A stretch of DNA of 64,000 bases from Alphaproteobacteria bacterium SS10 (GCA_019192455.1 JAHCML010000003.1:178004-242003); one strand, 5' to 3'. Positions 18,559-28,221 are shown, counted from the stretch's first letter. The notes: generated by a model from the letters alone, not told the origin. Translations and numbers: made by a program.

Positions 18559-19578
18559 TTAGCTGCCGAGAGCCCGCAGGTTGGCAGCGTCCAGGCGCTC
18601 TTCATTGCGGTCTGCTGCTGGCAGTGGGATCAGGCCCCGCTCAGACAGGTAACCTTCCTCACCCATGGCACGCTCTGAGGTGAACTCAGCGAGGTATTCC
18701 TCGATGCCTGGGATCACGCCAACATGGGCGTTCTTCACATAGAAGAAGAGGGAGCGCGAAACCGGATAGTCACCGGCTGCGATGTTGTCGAAAGTTGGCT
18801 CGGTGTTATCGACGAGTGAGCCCTGAAGCTTGTCAGAGTTCTGATCGAGGAAGCTAAAGCCGAAGATGCCATAGGCTTCTTTGTTGGCGTTCAGCTTCTG
18901 AACGATCAGGTTGTCGTTCTCACCCGCTTCAACATAGGCGCCGTCTTCACGAACCGCTGCGCAGGCATCGCCATTGTCAGCGTATTCGGGCAAGCTTTCG
19001 CAAGCTTCTTCCATGACCAGCTCAACAAACGCGTCGCGGGTACCGGAGGTTGGCGGTGGGCCAAGCACTTCGATTGCCTTGTTTGGCAGAGCTGGGTCGA
19101 TTTCGGACCAGAGCTGGTAAGGGTTAGCAACCAGCTTACCGTCCTGTGGCACTTCAGCGGCCAGGGCCAGGAAGATTTGCTCACGGGTTAGGGAAGAGCG
19201 GGCAGCTTCTTTGGAATTGGCGAAGACGATACCGTCAAAACCAATCTTGATCTCGGTGATGTCCTCGACACCATTGCTAGCGCAACGTTCAACCTCTGAG
19301 GATTTGATCGCACGGGAAGCGTTGGTGATGTCTGGGTGTTGGGTGCCAACACCGGCACAGAACAGCTTCAAACCACCACCGGAACCGGTGCTCTCAACCT
19401 TTGGGGTTGGGAAGTTTGTCAGGCGGCCGAAGTTTTCAGCGACAGCGGTGGAGAAAGGGAAGACGGTTGACGAACCGACGATGCTAATCCGGTCGCGGCT
19501 TTGTGCATTTGCCGCATCAGCTAGACCGAAAGAGCCGGCAACCACGAGGGCGGCGCCGAAGACAAGTGCCTTGTTCAT
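18559..19578 (-). CDS. pstS: Phosphate ABC transporter substrate-binding protein PstS
   Basis: A periplasmic phosphate-binding protein. The start at 19578 is fixed by a textbook ribosome site (GGAGG, 6 bases upstream) and a clean signal peptide (MNKALVFGAALVVAGSFGLA, then DAANA). The frame runs 24 codons further upstream, but those residues precede the signal peptide. The mature N-terminus has ISIVGSSTVFPFSTAVAENF, the phosphate-binding loop of PstS/SphX proteins; GTRDAFVELV is the second binding segment. Length is 339 residues. A Pho box lies upstream, so it should be strongly induced by phosphate starvation. Confidence 0.97.
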   Translation of the reverse strand: MNKALVFGAALVVAGSFGLADAANAQSRDRISIVGSSTVFPFSTAVAENFGRLTNFPTPKVESTGSGGGLKLFCAGVGTQHPDITNASRAIKSSEVERCASNGVEDITEIKIGFDGIVFANSKEAARSSLTREQIFLALAAEVPQDGKLVANPYQLWSEIDPALPNKAIEVLGPPPTSGTRDAFVELVMEEACESLPEYADNGDACAAVREDGAYVEAGENDNLIVQKLNANKEAYGIFGFSFLDQNSDKLQGSLVDNTEPTFDNIAAGDYPVSRSLFFYVKNAHVGVIPGIEEYLAEFTSERAMGEEGYLSERGLIPLPAADRNEERLDAANLRALGS

Positions 19579-19743
19579 TGCTGAACCTCCAAAAAAATCG
19601 ATGCGCGGCAAGGGTTTATGGGCAAGGGGCCGCGTCATCCGTGGGTGCACTACCTGCCTGGCTATCGATGCATTTTAGGCAAAAGCCCAAGCGCTTTTTA
19701 GCCAGCACAAATCTGTGCGCGGGCGGAACCTATCCCCCTACTC

Positions 19744-19783
19744 ATTGCCTATTTATGAAGGATAGATTTCAGATTTATGACAA
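19744..19783 (-). promoter_or_regulatory. Pho box upstream of pstSCAB-phoU-phoB
   Basis: Read on the minus strand, 19783-19766 is TTGTCATAAATCTGAAAT, 15 of 18 matches by my count to the PhoB consensus CTGTCATAAATCTGTCAT. Exactly 22 bases further, 19761-19744 reads CCTTCATAAATAGGCAAT, a weaker 12/18 match in the same helical phase. Its CATAAA could instead act as the -10. The site lies about 165 bases upstream of the pstS start. The remainder of the 337-base gap holds no gene. Confidence 0.75.
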
Positions 19784-19915
19784 GATCGCGCAAACAATAT
19801 CTGAAACACGTCAGCTTCCGAAAAGGTAAACATTTTCATCTAGCTAGCGGTTTTAGCCAATCCACAATTTAGTAGTCAACCAAATTGATTATCCGCTTCA
19901 GGCCGCAGGAATGCG

Positions 19916-21481
19916 CTACTCCGCCACCGCCTTTGCGGTCTGATCTTCCTCTTTGTCGGCAGAGTCAGGCGGCGCTTCAGCCGCCTTCTGATCGCCCTCA
20001 AATTCCAGCGCAGGCAGGTAGATTGTGAAGGTGCTGCCCTCATCAACCACACTATCAACGCTTAACCGGCCGCGGTGCCGGTTAATGATGTGCTTCACGA
20101 TGGCGAGGCCAAGGCCGGTGCCGCCGGCCGCGCGGCTGCGCGCTGGGTCCACACGATAGAAGCGTTCTGTTAGGCGGGGCAGATGCTCACGCGGGATGCC
20201 TGGGCCACGGTCTTGCACTGCAATCTCAATTAGCGGCGTATCGCTACCGCCGCCCATTTGCCTGGCCACGGCGCTGGCGGGTTCATGGGACTTGGCCGTG
20301 ACCGTCACGCTGGTTTCAGGGTCGGCATAGGTGATCGCGTTATCAATCAGGTTCTGGAACACCTGGGCCAGCTGGTCACCATCACCGGCCATGGGTGGCA
20401 AGTCATCCTCCCCAACCAGTTCAATCTTCATCTTTCGGCCGGCGGCCCGCAGCTCCAGGCCCGCTGCCACACGTTGAAGGACTTCGCCCATATCGACCGG
20501 GTCGGTTGGTGGGCGGTGCTCATCTGTCTCAATACGAGAGAGGGAAAGCAGCTCCTCGACCAGCTTGGCCATGCGGCTAGCTTGGTCTGCCATGATGCCA
20601 AGGAAACGGCCACGCGCCTCACCATCATCCTGGGCTGGTCCCCGTAGGGTCTCAATAAAGCCAAGCAGGGAAGCAAGCGGGGTACGCAACTCATGACTAG
20701 CATTGGCAACAAAGTCGGCGCGCATCTGCTCTGACCGGCGAACGGCGGTGATGTCGTGGAGCGTCAGCATGACCGACCCGAACGGGTCATAGGCTTGATG
20801 CAGGCTTGCGTCCGCCCCTTCCTTACCATCGGCGATGCGCTGACGACGCTCGGCACGTTCGGCATCCACCACATGGCGCATCCGGTGGCCAAACGGGGTA
20901 ACCCGTGCCTCAAAGATCTGTGGGACCGGGCCGGTTAGGGCAAATTCAATTCGCTTCTCTTCACCCTTGGCCAGGGCGCCATCCACGGCCTGCAGGACGT
21001 CGGGGTTGCGCAAAGCGACGGTGATATCCCGGCCGATGGTTGGATGGCCGAATAGGGCGATGGCGGCGGCATTCCCCTGCGTGATCCGACGCTCAGCATC
21101 AAGCAGGAGGACCGGATCGGGGATCGCATCGAAGATCACATCATTGGCAGCGATCCGACGGTATAAGCGCCGTAGCTGCGGCAACCATGGGTTGCTCTCA
21201 TCCGTCTCAAGCCGCGTGGGCGCTTCTGGATCGCTCTCATCCTCAGCTGAGCCAGGTGTGACCAGCCGGGTCAGGTGGCTAGACAGGCGTTGCAACTGCC
21301 GTCCATAGACCCAGAGCATCAGCATCATGCCCGGGAACACGGCACCGATAATCACGCCCGCCGGAGTCAAGCCGATCTCGCCCCACGCAACCAGGACAAG
21401 CAGAACCAGCACTAGGGGCGTCATTAGCCCCAGCGCCATCAGCGTCTGCAACATGGTCAAAGAGCGTTTGTTTTCAGTCAT
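19916..21481 (-). CDS. phoR: Phosphate regulon sensor histidine kinase PhoR
   Basis: Two hydrophobic N-terminal segments (about residues 10-60) anchor it in the inner membrane with almost no periplasmic loop, as in E. coli PhoR. A PAS domain follows (DAIPDPVLLLDAERRITQGN). The H-box FVANASHELRTPL has His263 as the phospho-acceptor. The ATPase domain shows the N-box (FQNLIDNAITYA), G1 (QDRGPGIPREHL) and G2 (GGTGLGLAIVKHI). Length is 521 residues, longer than the usual ~430-460, with a variable insertion around residues 200-225 and an acidic C-terminal tail. It lies upstream of pstS on the same strand but is separated by the Pho box, so it has its own promoter. Confidence 0.94.
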   Translation of the reverse strand: MTENKRSLTMLQTLMALGLMTPLVLVLLVLVAWGEIGLTPAGVIIGAVFPGMMLMLWVYGRQLQRLSSHLTRLVTPGSAEDESDPEAPTRLETDESNPWLPQLRRLYRRIAANDVIFDAIPDPVLLLDAERRITQGNAAAIALFGHPTIGRDITVALRNPDVLQAVDGALAKGEEKRIEFALTGPVPQIFEARVTPFGHRMRHVVDAERAERRQRIADGKEGADASLHQAYDPFGSVMLTLHDITAVRRSEQMRADFVANASHELRTPLASLLGFIETLRGPAQDDGEARGRFLGIMADQASRMAKLVEELLSLSRIETDEHRPPTDPVDMGEVLQRVAAGLELRAAGRKMKIELVGEDDLPPMAGDGDQLAQVFQNLIDNAITYADPETSVTVTAKSHEPASAVARQMGGGSDTPLIEIAVQDRGPGIPREHLPRLTERFYRVDPARSRAAGGTGLGLAIVKHIINRHRGRLSVDSVVDEGSTFTIYLPALEFEGDQKAAEAPPDSADKEEDQTAKAVAE

Positions 21482-21632
21482 GCGCCCAGAAACACAATTC
21501 TAAATCAATGTGTTAGGTAACGTGCTAGGCGGGCATCCGCCCAACCTTATAGCACCCGATCCCCCATCCTGAACCTGGGAACTGGTCAGGTCAAATGACG
21601 GTTCGATGACGGTTAAGGTCCGGAAAAGTCTA

Positions 21633-23912
21633 CTATTTCTCTGATGCCTGGAAGGCGGCGAGGGCAGCGGCGTTGACGATGTCTGATACCGTTGCACCCA
21701 TCTGTACCACCTGTGCGGGCTGCTCAAGGCCAAGCAGCAGTGGGCCAAGAAGGGTTGAGGCGCTCATCTTCTGCAGCAACTTCGCACTGACATTGGCGGT
21801 GTGGAGCCCCGGCATGATCAGGATATTGGCCGGCCCGGTCAGGTTACAGAACGGGTAGAGGCGCTTCATCAGATCATAGTCGAGCGCCACATCGGCCGAC
21901 ATCTCACCATCGAACTCAAAGTCCACCTCACGTGCGCCGAGGATCGCGACGGCCTCCCGGATGCGGTCCGCACGCTCATGCAGTGGTTGGCCGAAGTTTG
22001 AGAATGAGAGTAGGGCGACCCGTGGCTCATGGCCCAGGCGGCGGGCCTTCGCCGCTGCCTGAATGGCCATATCGGCCAGCTGTTGGGCGGTTGGCGTCTC
22101 ATGTACCAGGGTGTCGGCGATAAAGATCGTCCGGTTCCGGCGCACCATAATGGACAGACCAAAGACGACCTGGTTCGGTCGGGTGCTGACCGCCCGCTTG
22201 ATATCGTCGATGCAGACGGAGAATGCGCGGGTAAGGCCAGTGACCATGGCATCGGCATCACCATGGGCAACCATGGCGGATGCAAACACGTTCCGGTTCT
22301 GGTTCACCATGCGTTGGCAATCGCGGTAGAGCGCGCCGCGCCGCTGCTGGCGGCGATAGATGAACTTGGTATAGGCGTCGTTGTTGTCGCTAAGCCGGGC
22401 ATTGTGGATCTCAATGCCATCCTGCTCTGGGTTAAGGCCCATGCGGCGCATGGTGGTCGCGACGCCTTCTTCGCGACCAATCAGGATGGCCTTGCCATAC
22501 CCGGCATTGGCATAATCCACAGCCGCGCGGATTGTCTGCTCTTCCTCCCCCTCGGCGAAGACCACGGTGCGTGGCTCTTCCTTAAGCTTGTTGAAGATGT
22601 CCTGCAGCGAGCCCGCGGTTGGGTCGAGGCGGTTCTTAAGCTCATGCCGGTACTGCCACATATTCGGGATCGGCTTGTTCGCCACCCCGGTATCCATGGC
22701 GGCCTGGGCAACAGCCTCAGGGATCTTAACGATCAGGCGGCTGTCAAATGGCACGGGGATCAGATAATCCGGCCCGAATTGCAGGTGGCGGCCGCTATAG
22801 GCCTCACCCACCTCTTCAGGCACATCCTCGCGTGCCAAATCGGCGATAGCCTCAGCGGCGGCAATCTTCATCGCGTCATTGATCTCACGCGCCTGCACAT
22901 CGAGGGCACCCCGGAAGATATAGGGGAAGCCGAGGACGTTATTGACCTGGTTCGGATAGTCGGACCGACCGGTGGCAACGATGGCGTCGGCCCGTGCCTC
23001 GCGCGCTTCCTCCGGCGTGATTTCTGGATCAGGGTTGGCGAGGGCGAAGATGATTGGCTTCTCGGCCATCTTGGCGACCATCTCTTTGGTCAGCGCGCCC
23101 TTAACCGAGACACCGACAAAGATATCAGCGCCTTCAACGGCCTCATCCAGGGTGCGTAGGTCGGTGGCGACCGCATGGGCGGACTTCCACTGGTTCATGC
23201 CCGCTTCACGGCCCTGATAGATAACGCCCTTGGTATCGCAGAGGATGACATTGTCATGGGGCATGCCCATGGCCTTGAACAGCTCAACACAGGCGATAGC
23301 GGCGGCGCCGGCGCCATTGATCACCATCTTGGCGTCTTTGATGTCGCGCTCGGTAATCTGCAGTGCGTTGATCAGGGCGGCTGCGGCAATAATTGCGGTG
23401 CCATGCTGGTCGTCGTGGAACACCGGGATGTCCATGACCTCACGCAGGCGCTGCTCAATGATGAAGCAGTCGGGCGCCTTGATATCCTCAAGGTTAATAC
23501 CGCCCCAGCTTTTGCCGAGGAAGCGGACGCAATTGACGAACTCATCTACGTCTTCGGTGTCGACCTCAATGTCGAGGCCATCGATATCAGCAAAGCGCTT
23601 GAACAGAACTGCCTTACCTTCCATCACCGGCTTGGAGGCGAGGGCACCAAGATTGCCAAGGCCAAGCACAGCCGTACCGTTAGAAATTACGGCAACCGTG
23701 TTCCCCTTGGAGGTGTATTTGTAGGCGTCTGACGGATCTTCGGCGATCTTCAGGCAGGGGGCAGCCACACCGGGTGAGTAGGCGAGGGACAGGTCGCGGC
23801 CGGTCGCCATTGGCTTGGTGGCCGTGATCTCCAGCTTGCCAGGGCGGCCCTTAGCATGGAGGGCGAGTGCCTCTTCATCGGTTACTCGCACTTGTCCTGT
23901 TTCGTCACTCAT
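21633..23912 (-). CDS. maeB: NADP-dependent malic enzyme (malic enzyme-phosphotransacetylase fusion)
   Basis: Oxidative decarboxylation of malate to pyruvate, giving NADPH. Length is 759 residues, the size of MaeB-type hybrids. The N-terminal malic domain has SLAYSPGVAAPCLKI, the NAD(P)-binding segment INGAGAAAIACVELF and FALANPDPEITPEEA. From about residue 430 comes a phosphotransacetylase-like domain (EGEEEQTIRAAVDYANAG, ending in the MPGLHTANVSAKLLQKM region) that in relatives binds acetyl-CoA as an allosteric signal and is usually inactive as a transferase. It stands alone, between phoR and a small membrane protein. Confidence 0.96.
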   Translation of the reverse strand: MSDETGQVRVTDEEALALHAKGRPGKLEITATKPMATGRDLSLAYSPGVAAPCLKIAEDPSDAYKYTSKGNTVAVISNGTAVLGLGNLGALASKPVMEGKAVLFKRFADIDGLDIEVDTEDVDEFVNCVRFLGKSWGGINLEDIKAPDCFIIEQRLREVMDIPVFHDDQHGTAIIAAAALINALQITERDIKDAKMVINGAGAAAIACVELFKAMGMPHDNVILCDTKGVIYQGREAGMNQWKSAHAVATDLRTLDEAVEGADIFVGVSVKGALTKEMVAKMAEKPIIFALANPDPEITPEEAREARADAIVATGRSDYPNQVNNVLGFPYIFRGALDVQAREINDAMKIAAAEAIADLAREDVPEEVGEAYSGRHLQFGPDYLIPVPFDSRLIVKIPEAVAQAAMDTGVANKPIPNMWQYRHELKNRLDPTAGSLQDIFNKLKEEPRTVVFAEGEEEQTIRAAVDYANAGYGKAILIGREEGVATTMRRMGLNPEQDGIEIHNARLSDNNDAYTKFIYRRQQRRGALYRDCQRMVNQNRNVFASAMVAHGDADAMVTGLTRAFSVCIDDIKRAVSTRPNQVVFGLSIMVRRNRTIFIADTLVHETPTAQQLADMAIQAAAKARRLGHEPRVALLSFSNFGQPLHERADRIREAVAILGAREVDFEFDGEMSADVALDYDLMKRLYPFCNLTGPANILIMPGLHTANVSAKLLQKMSASTLLGPLLLGLEQPAQVVQMGATVSDIVNAAALAAFQASEK

Positions 23913-24126
23913 CGCTTAGCGCCCGTCCCGGTAGGTCGTTTGTTTTTGGCTTTTTATTCGGTGCTGCTTTGGCCACGCCTTGGCCATCACAGAAATCATT
24001 GACCGTGTTAGCGCGCTGCAGGTAACCCGTAAAGCTGGTTTCCACCAGACTCACTGCATATCTGAAATGGGTTTGGTGGTAGGCTGTGGCAGGCACGCCC
24101 GAGACAGGCTGTGGTTGGATATTGAG

Positions 24127-24303
24127 ATGGCAAAGCAGACAAAAGACGCAAAGAACCGGGTCCATCGTGCCCGCAACGGCTTCGTGGTCCGGGTCATCAT
24201 TGTTGGGTTGATTACCTTCGGTGTGGTCCAAGCCCTGATTTATGTCTTTGCCGATGGTCGTTCTGCCGATGAGATCGCGCTCTCTGATCTCGCCAATAAG
24301 TAA
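24127..24303 (+). CDS. Small single-pass membrane protein, unknown
   Basis: A 58-residue frame: a basic N-terminus (MAKQTKDAKNRVHRARN), one hydrophobic helix (VVRVIIVGLITFGVVQALIYVF), and a short acidic tail. The frame continues upstream to 23980, but that part is not protein-like, so the ATG at 24127 is the likely start. The charge pattern predicts a cytoplasmic N-terminus. A longer antisense frame covers the same bases but has no recognisable pattern. No function can be assigned. Confidence 0.55.
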   Translation: MAKQTKDAKNRVHRARNGFVVRVIIVGLITFGVVQALIYVFADGRSADEIALSDLANK

Positions 24304-24360
24304 GGGCCGGGAACCAAGCTGGCCCCGACCCCTAAAGTCATTCATCTGATCTGACGTTGC

Positions 24361-26574
24361 CTAGCGATAGCGCCCCTGGTTGCTCAACTCGGCGGCACGT
24401 TGCACCAGGCTTAAGAACTCAGCGCGGCGGCCGGAGCGGTCTGCCCCTTCGCTGCGTCGAGCCAAGCGCTCAACATCACCATAGTCAAAGCCACGTTCAA
24501 CCGCTGAGCTGCGGCGCAGTAGCTGGGCAAAGCCCGCCACCGCCGCGGCGAATTGCACGTCTTGGCCGGTGCTCTCGATCGACTGGGCTTCATCGGATTG
24601 GATTGGCCGAGTGATCAGGCGGGAGGTGTCCTCATTCGGTAGCTTGTAGCGCAGTTTCAGGAACCCAAGTTCACCACTCAACGCTTCGCTTAGCTCGGCT
24701 GGTTCAGGTTCAGCGCGTTGCTGGAGGATATTTGCTGTTGAGTAGGCATCGGCGTAACGCAGGCTCTCTTGCTGCCCACGCTCAGCGACCAGCGCACCAA
24801 CCGGCACAATCTCATAGAGGGCGGTCACCGTGTGGCCAGCGCCAATCTCGCCTGCATCAACCCGATCATCGTCGAAATCTTCACGCGCTAACATACGGCT
24901 TTCATAACCGACCAGGCGGTATTCTGAGACCTGGTTTGGGTTGAACTCGATCTGGATTTTGACGTCCTTGGCGATTGGCACCAGCGTGCTGGTCAGCTCA
25001 TCAACCAGAACTTTCCGCGCCTCGTCCGCCGTATCGATATAGGCGGCAAAGCCATTGCCATTCTGGGCTAGGCGCTGCATCAGCGCGTCATTGTAGTTGC
25101 CCTGACCGAAGCCCAGCACCGACAGGAACACGCCGCTGGCACGTTCAGCCTCGATATAGTCCTGCAGCGCATTGGGGTCGGTGATGCCAACATTAAAGTC
25201 GCCATCGGTACCGATGATCACCTGATTGACCGCATCATCATCGAAGTTCTGCCGCGCCAGCTTATAGGCCAGTCGGATACCCTCACCCCCGGCGGTGGAG
25301 CCGCCAGCGGCCAGGCGATCAATCGCCCTTAAGATCTGGCTGCGTTCACTGATCGGTGTTGGCTCCAACACCGTGCCAGCATTCCCGGCATAGGCGACGA
25401 TGGCCACCGTATCGTCGGGGTTTAGCTGCTCAACCATCATCCGCAGGGACTGCTGCAGCAATGGCAGCTTATCGGCCGAGGTCATGGACCCGGAGGTATC
25501 GATCAAGAAGGTCAGGTTTGAGCGAGGCTTTTCAGCGACCGGCACCTCATAGCCCTTAATCCCGACATGCAGGATCTGCGTGCCTTGGTTCCAAGGTGAG
25601 GGATAGACTGCAACCGTTGGTTCAAACGGCGTGGCTGGATCCGACGGTGTGGAATAGCTATAGTCAAAATAATTGACCATCTCTTCAATCCGCACGGCCT
25701 CAGGAGGCGGCAATTGCCCGCCACGGAGAGTACGGCGGACGAAGCTGTAGGACGCTGTGTCCACATCGATTGAGAAGGTGGAGACCGGCTCCTGCTTGGT
25801 TTGCTGGAACGGGTTGACCGGTGCCGCCTCAAACCGATCACGGTTGCCGATAATCTCCTGTCTACTTGGGCTCGGCGCGACCGTAAGGTTATTGGTCGGC
25901 GCCACATGGTTTAGCTGAGCGCTATCAAAGCTCTCAGCTATTGCGTTTGGTTGTGCATTCTGAACCAGAAGCTGCTCGCGCAACCGCATGCCCTTGAGGC
26001 TATTGGTTGGTATCTGCGATGAAAGACGCTCATTCTCTCGAGCTCTCAATGCAGCCATCCGTTGTCGCTCGAGTGTGGGATCTGCTCCACGTGCCGAGAT
26101 AGGTGGTGGTCGCTGACTGGCAGTTGAGGATGTCGGAAGAAGTGAAGCCAAATCCTGGTCAACGCCAGGGATAATCTTGCCTGTCAGCACATAGGGTGTC
26201 GCCAGCGCGGCTAGTACAGTGGCGGCGATGGCGTATCGGTTGCGGTAAGAGTAGGTGCGCATGGGTCGTGACTCCTGTTCTGGGTCACGTGTTCCCGGAC
26301 GGCGTTTGAAAAGCCCGGACCAACCACGACGACCCCGTTGTTCCCGGGACCTCTGACGTGGCTGTGGTTCGGATGCTTGGATATCTGCAAAAGTTTTTTC
26401 GTCAGCGCCCTGATGCAGGGCGGCTTTAGCCTGCTCTTCCTTGGCTTCCTGTACGGCATCAAAGGCCGACATGGCCGCCGACATGGCCTTCTCTCGCGCA
26501 GCGTCAGAGGGTGCGGGTGGTTCCGCACCGCCGAGCAAGGCGTCTAATTCGTGGTCTCGCCGATCTTTAGTCAT
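24361..26574 (-). CDS. VWA-domain membrane protein (YfbK-like), partner of an ECF sigma factor
   Basis: A 737-residue protein with a cytoplasmic N-terminus of about 110 residues rich in Ala, Glu and Arg, then one membrane helix (YAIAATVLAALATPYVLTG). After a low-complexity linker it has the YfbK-type segment STFSIDVDTASYSFVRR, then a von Willebrand factor A domain whose MIDAS motif DTSGSM starts at Asp359, with further ligands at GGSTAGGEGI and GTDGDFNVG. A C-terminal DUF3520-like region follows. Its start overlaps the stop of the ECF sigma gene (ATGA), so the pair is co-translated. By analogy the N-terminal region may hold the sigma factor at the membrane, but it shows no HxxxCxxC zinc motif. 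Confidence 0.85.
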   Translation of the reverse strand: MTKDRRDHELDALLGGAEPPAPSDAAREKAMSAAMSAFDAVQEAKEEQAKAALHQGADEKTFADIQASEPQPRQRSREQRGRRGWSGLFKRRPGTRDPEQESRPMRTYSYRNRYAIAATVLAALATPYVLTGKIIPGVDQDLASLLPTSSTASQRPPPISARGADPTLERQRMAALRARENERLSSQIPTNSLKGMRLREQLLVQNAQPNAIAESFDSAQLNHVAPTNNLTVAPSPSRQEIIGNRDRFEAAPVNPFQQTKQEPVSTFSIDVDTASYSFVRRTLRGGQLPPPEAVRIEEMVNYFDYSYSTPSDPATPFEPTVAVYPSPWNQGTQILHVGIKGYEVPVAEKPRSNLTFLIDTSGSMTSADKLPLLQQSLRMMVEQLNPDDTVAIVAYAGNAGTVLEPTPISERSQILRAIDRLAAGGSTAGGEGIRLAYKLARQNFDDDAVNQVIIGTDGDFNVGITDPNALQDYIEAERASGVFLSVLGFGQGNYNDALMQRLAQNGNGFAAYIDTADEARKVLVDELTSTLVPIAKDVKIQIEFNPNQVSEYRLVGYESRMLAREDFDDDRVDAGEIGAGHTVTALYEIVPVGALVAERGQQESLRYADAYSTANILQQRAEPEPAELSEALSGELGFLKLRYKLPNEDTSRLITRPIQSDEAQSIESTGQDVQFAAAVAGFAQLLRRSSAVERGFDYGDVERLARRSEGADRSGRRAEFLSLVQRAAELSNQGRYR

Positions 26575-27212
26575 GGTTTGCTTTTCCCGCGGGCACTGTC
26601 CCGCTTCTCGATCGGTTCCCCTAGTAACTCGCTTAGCTTGGTCTTCGCCTCGTTAAGACGCCAAGACACGGTGCCACCCTTACAGCCAAGAACTTGGCCC
26701 GCTGCCTCATGGGTCATCCCCTCCCAATGGACGAGGAGGACGGCATCGCGCAGCTTCTCAGGCAGGTCATTCACCGCGGCCAGGGCGCGACGGGAGGCCA
26801 AGGCATCATCCGTTGCCATTTCATTGGCGGCGATCTGCAAGTCTTCAAACACAACGCCCGGGTCAATCCGCCGGCGCTTATTCTTCCGGGCAATATCATG
26901 AAGGTGATTCAGCACCAGCCGATGCAGCCAGGTCGTAAATTTTGATTGCCCGCCAAATTTGGGCAGGGCGTTCACCAGCTTAACCACCACATCCTGGGCC
27001 GCGTCCTCTGCCGCCTCCCGCTGGCCCATCCAGCCATAGGCGAGGCGATAGATGCGGTCATAATGGCGGTCAATCAGGCAGCCAAAAGCATCGCGGTCGC
27101 CATTCACGGCCGCGCTGATCAGCTTGTCATCCGGCCAGTCCGATTGTCGCCAATCAGTTGGGCCCGGCTTGCTTAAGCTCGTTGAGGTGGGTGGCCCCTC
27201 GCCATCCGCCAT
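26571..27212 (-). CDS. ECF-family RNA polymerase sigma factor
   Basis: A 213-residue sigma factor with region 2 (DAFGCLIDRHYDRIYRLAYG, AEDAAQDVVVKLVNALPKF, FTTWLHRLVLNHLHDIARK) and region 4 (LPEKLRDAVLLVHWEGMTHEAAGQVLGC). The start at MADGEGPP is chosen because AAGGGAA lies 5 bases upstream; the open frame extends 35 codons further without sigma similarity. It is the first gene of a two-gene unit with the VWA protein. The stimulus and regulon are unknown. No sure autoregulatory promoter could be read upstream. Confidence 0.93.
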   Translation of the reverse strand: MADGEGPPTSTSLSKPGPTDWRQSDWPDDKLISAAVNGDRDAFGCLIDRHYDRIYRLAYGWMGQREAAEDAAQDVVVKLVNALPKFGGQSKFTTWLHRLVLNHLHDIARKNKRRRIDPGVVFEDLQIAANEMATDDALASRRALAAVNDLPEKLRDAVLLVHWEGMTHEAAGQVLGCKGGTVSWRLNEAKTKLSELLGEPIEKRDSARGKSKP

Positions 27213-27405
27213 ATTGGTTCCCTTTTGCCGCCCATCCATTTGCCGGTCTGGTAGGCCAGTGAGTGCTGGCCCTGACCCTGCCAAATCGGGCAACGGGATG
27301 ATCGTCGCGGTTCTCATACTGCCTCGGACGACCCGTCATCGCCAATCCTTGGGGTCAAATTGTCGATTTTTCACTTTTGCGGTGGTGACCCGGGTCGCCC
27401 ACAAG

Positions 27406-27434
27406 TTGACGCCCTATTTGGATACCGCTAAACC
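27406..27434 (+). promoter_or_regulatory. Candidate sigma-70 promoter for scoA
   Basis: TTGACG (27406-27411), a 17-base spacer and TAAACC (27429-27434) lie about 50 bases upstream of the scoA ATG. The -35 and spacing are good and the -10 is weak. scoB has an almost identical promoter. Confidence 0.5.
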
Positions 27435-27486
27435 CCAGGCCAGATTTTGCACTGCACCCAATTACTCAAAACCGATCGAGGATCCC

Positions 27487-28194
27487 ATGGCGAAGAAGGT
27501 TTATAGCAATGCGACCGAGGCCCTAGCTGGCCTGTTACACGACGACATGGTGATCATGGCCGGTGGGTTTGGCCTCTGCGGTATTCCGGAAAACCTGATC
27601 GAGGCGATCCGTGAGAGCGGCGTGAAGGGGCTCACATTCATCTCAAACAATGCGGGCGTTGATGGCTTCGGCCTTGGCCGTCTGCTGGAGACCCGCCAGA
27701 TCAAAAAGATGATCTCGTCCTATGTCGGTGAGAATAAGCTGTTCGCTGAGATGTTCCTTGCCGGTGACCTTGAGCTTGAGTTCAACCCACAAGGCACCCT
27801 GGCTGAGCGTTGCCGCGCTGGCGGTGCTGGCATCCCCGCCTTCTACACCAAGACCGGTGTCGGCACGAAGGTGGCTGAAGGCAAGGAAGAGCGTGAGTTC
27901 AACGGCGAGAAGTACATCATGGAGACCGGTCTGGTCGCGGATCTCTCCATCGTGAAGGCTTATATCGGGGATACTGAGGGCAACCTCGTTTACCGCAAGA
28001 CCGCGCGGAACTTTAACCCGCCGATGGCAACCGCCGGTAAGATCTGCGTCGCAGAGGTTGAGAAACTGGTTGAGCCAGGTGCGATCGATCCCGATCACAT
28101 CCATACCCCAGGCATCTTCGTGAAGCGTATGATCCAGGGTGAGCATGAGAAGCGGATTGAGCAGCGCACGACCCGTGATCGTCACGCCGCCTAA
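27487..28194 (+). CDS. scoA: 3-oxoacid CoA-transferase subunit A
   Basis: One half of succinyl-CoA:3-ketoacid CoA-transferase, which moves CoA from succinyl-CoA to acetoacetate for ketone-body or polyhydroxybutyrate use. The start at MAKKVYSNATEAL gives 235 residues, the normal size. The glycine-rich signature MAGGFGLCGIPENLIEAI near residue 25 is diagnostic of the alpha subunit. The conserved NNAGVDGFGLG and FYTKTGVGT segments follow. Normally scoB starts within a few bases; here a terminator and two opposing genes separate them by 2.3 kb. Confidence 0.96.
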   Translation: MAKKVYSNATEALAGLLHDDMVIMAGGFGLCGIPENLIEAIRESGVKGLTFISNNAGVDGFGLGRLLETRQIKKMISSYVGENKLFAEMFLAGDLELEFNPQGTLAERCRAGGAGIPAFYTKTGVGTKVAEGKEEREFNGEKYIMETGLVADLSIVKAYIGDTEGNLVYRKTARNFNPPMATAGKICVAEVEKLVEPGAIDPDHIHTPGIFVKRMIQGEHEKRIEQRTTRDRHAA

Positions 28195-28221
28195 GCGTTA
28201 GACGCACATATAAAGTTAGTG

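Noticed and set aside
22029-23159. 376-residue plus-strand frame opposite maeB
   Set aside because: It lies wholly within maeB on the other strand, and shows no family pattern.
23905-24345. 146-residue minus-strand frame upstream of maeB
   Set aside because: It is antisense to the more plausible 58-residue membrane protein, and its composition is not protein-like.
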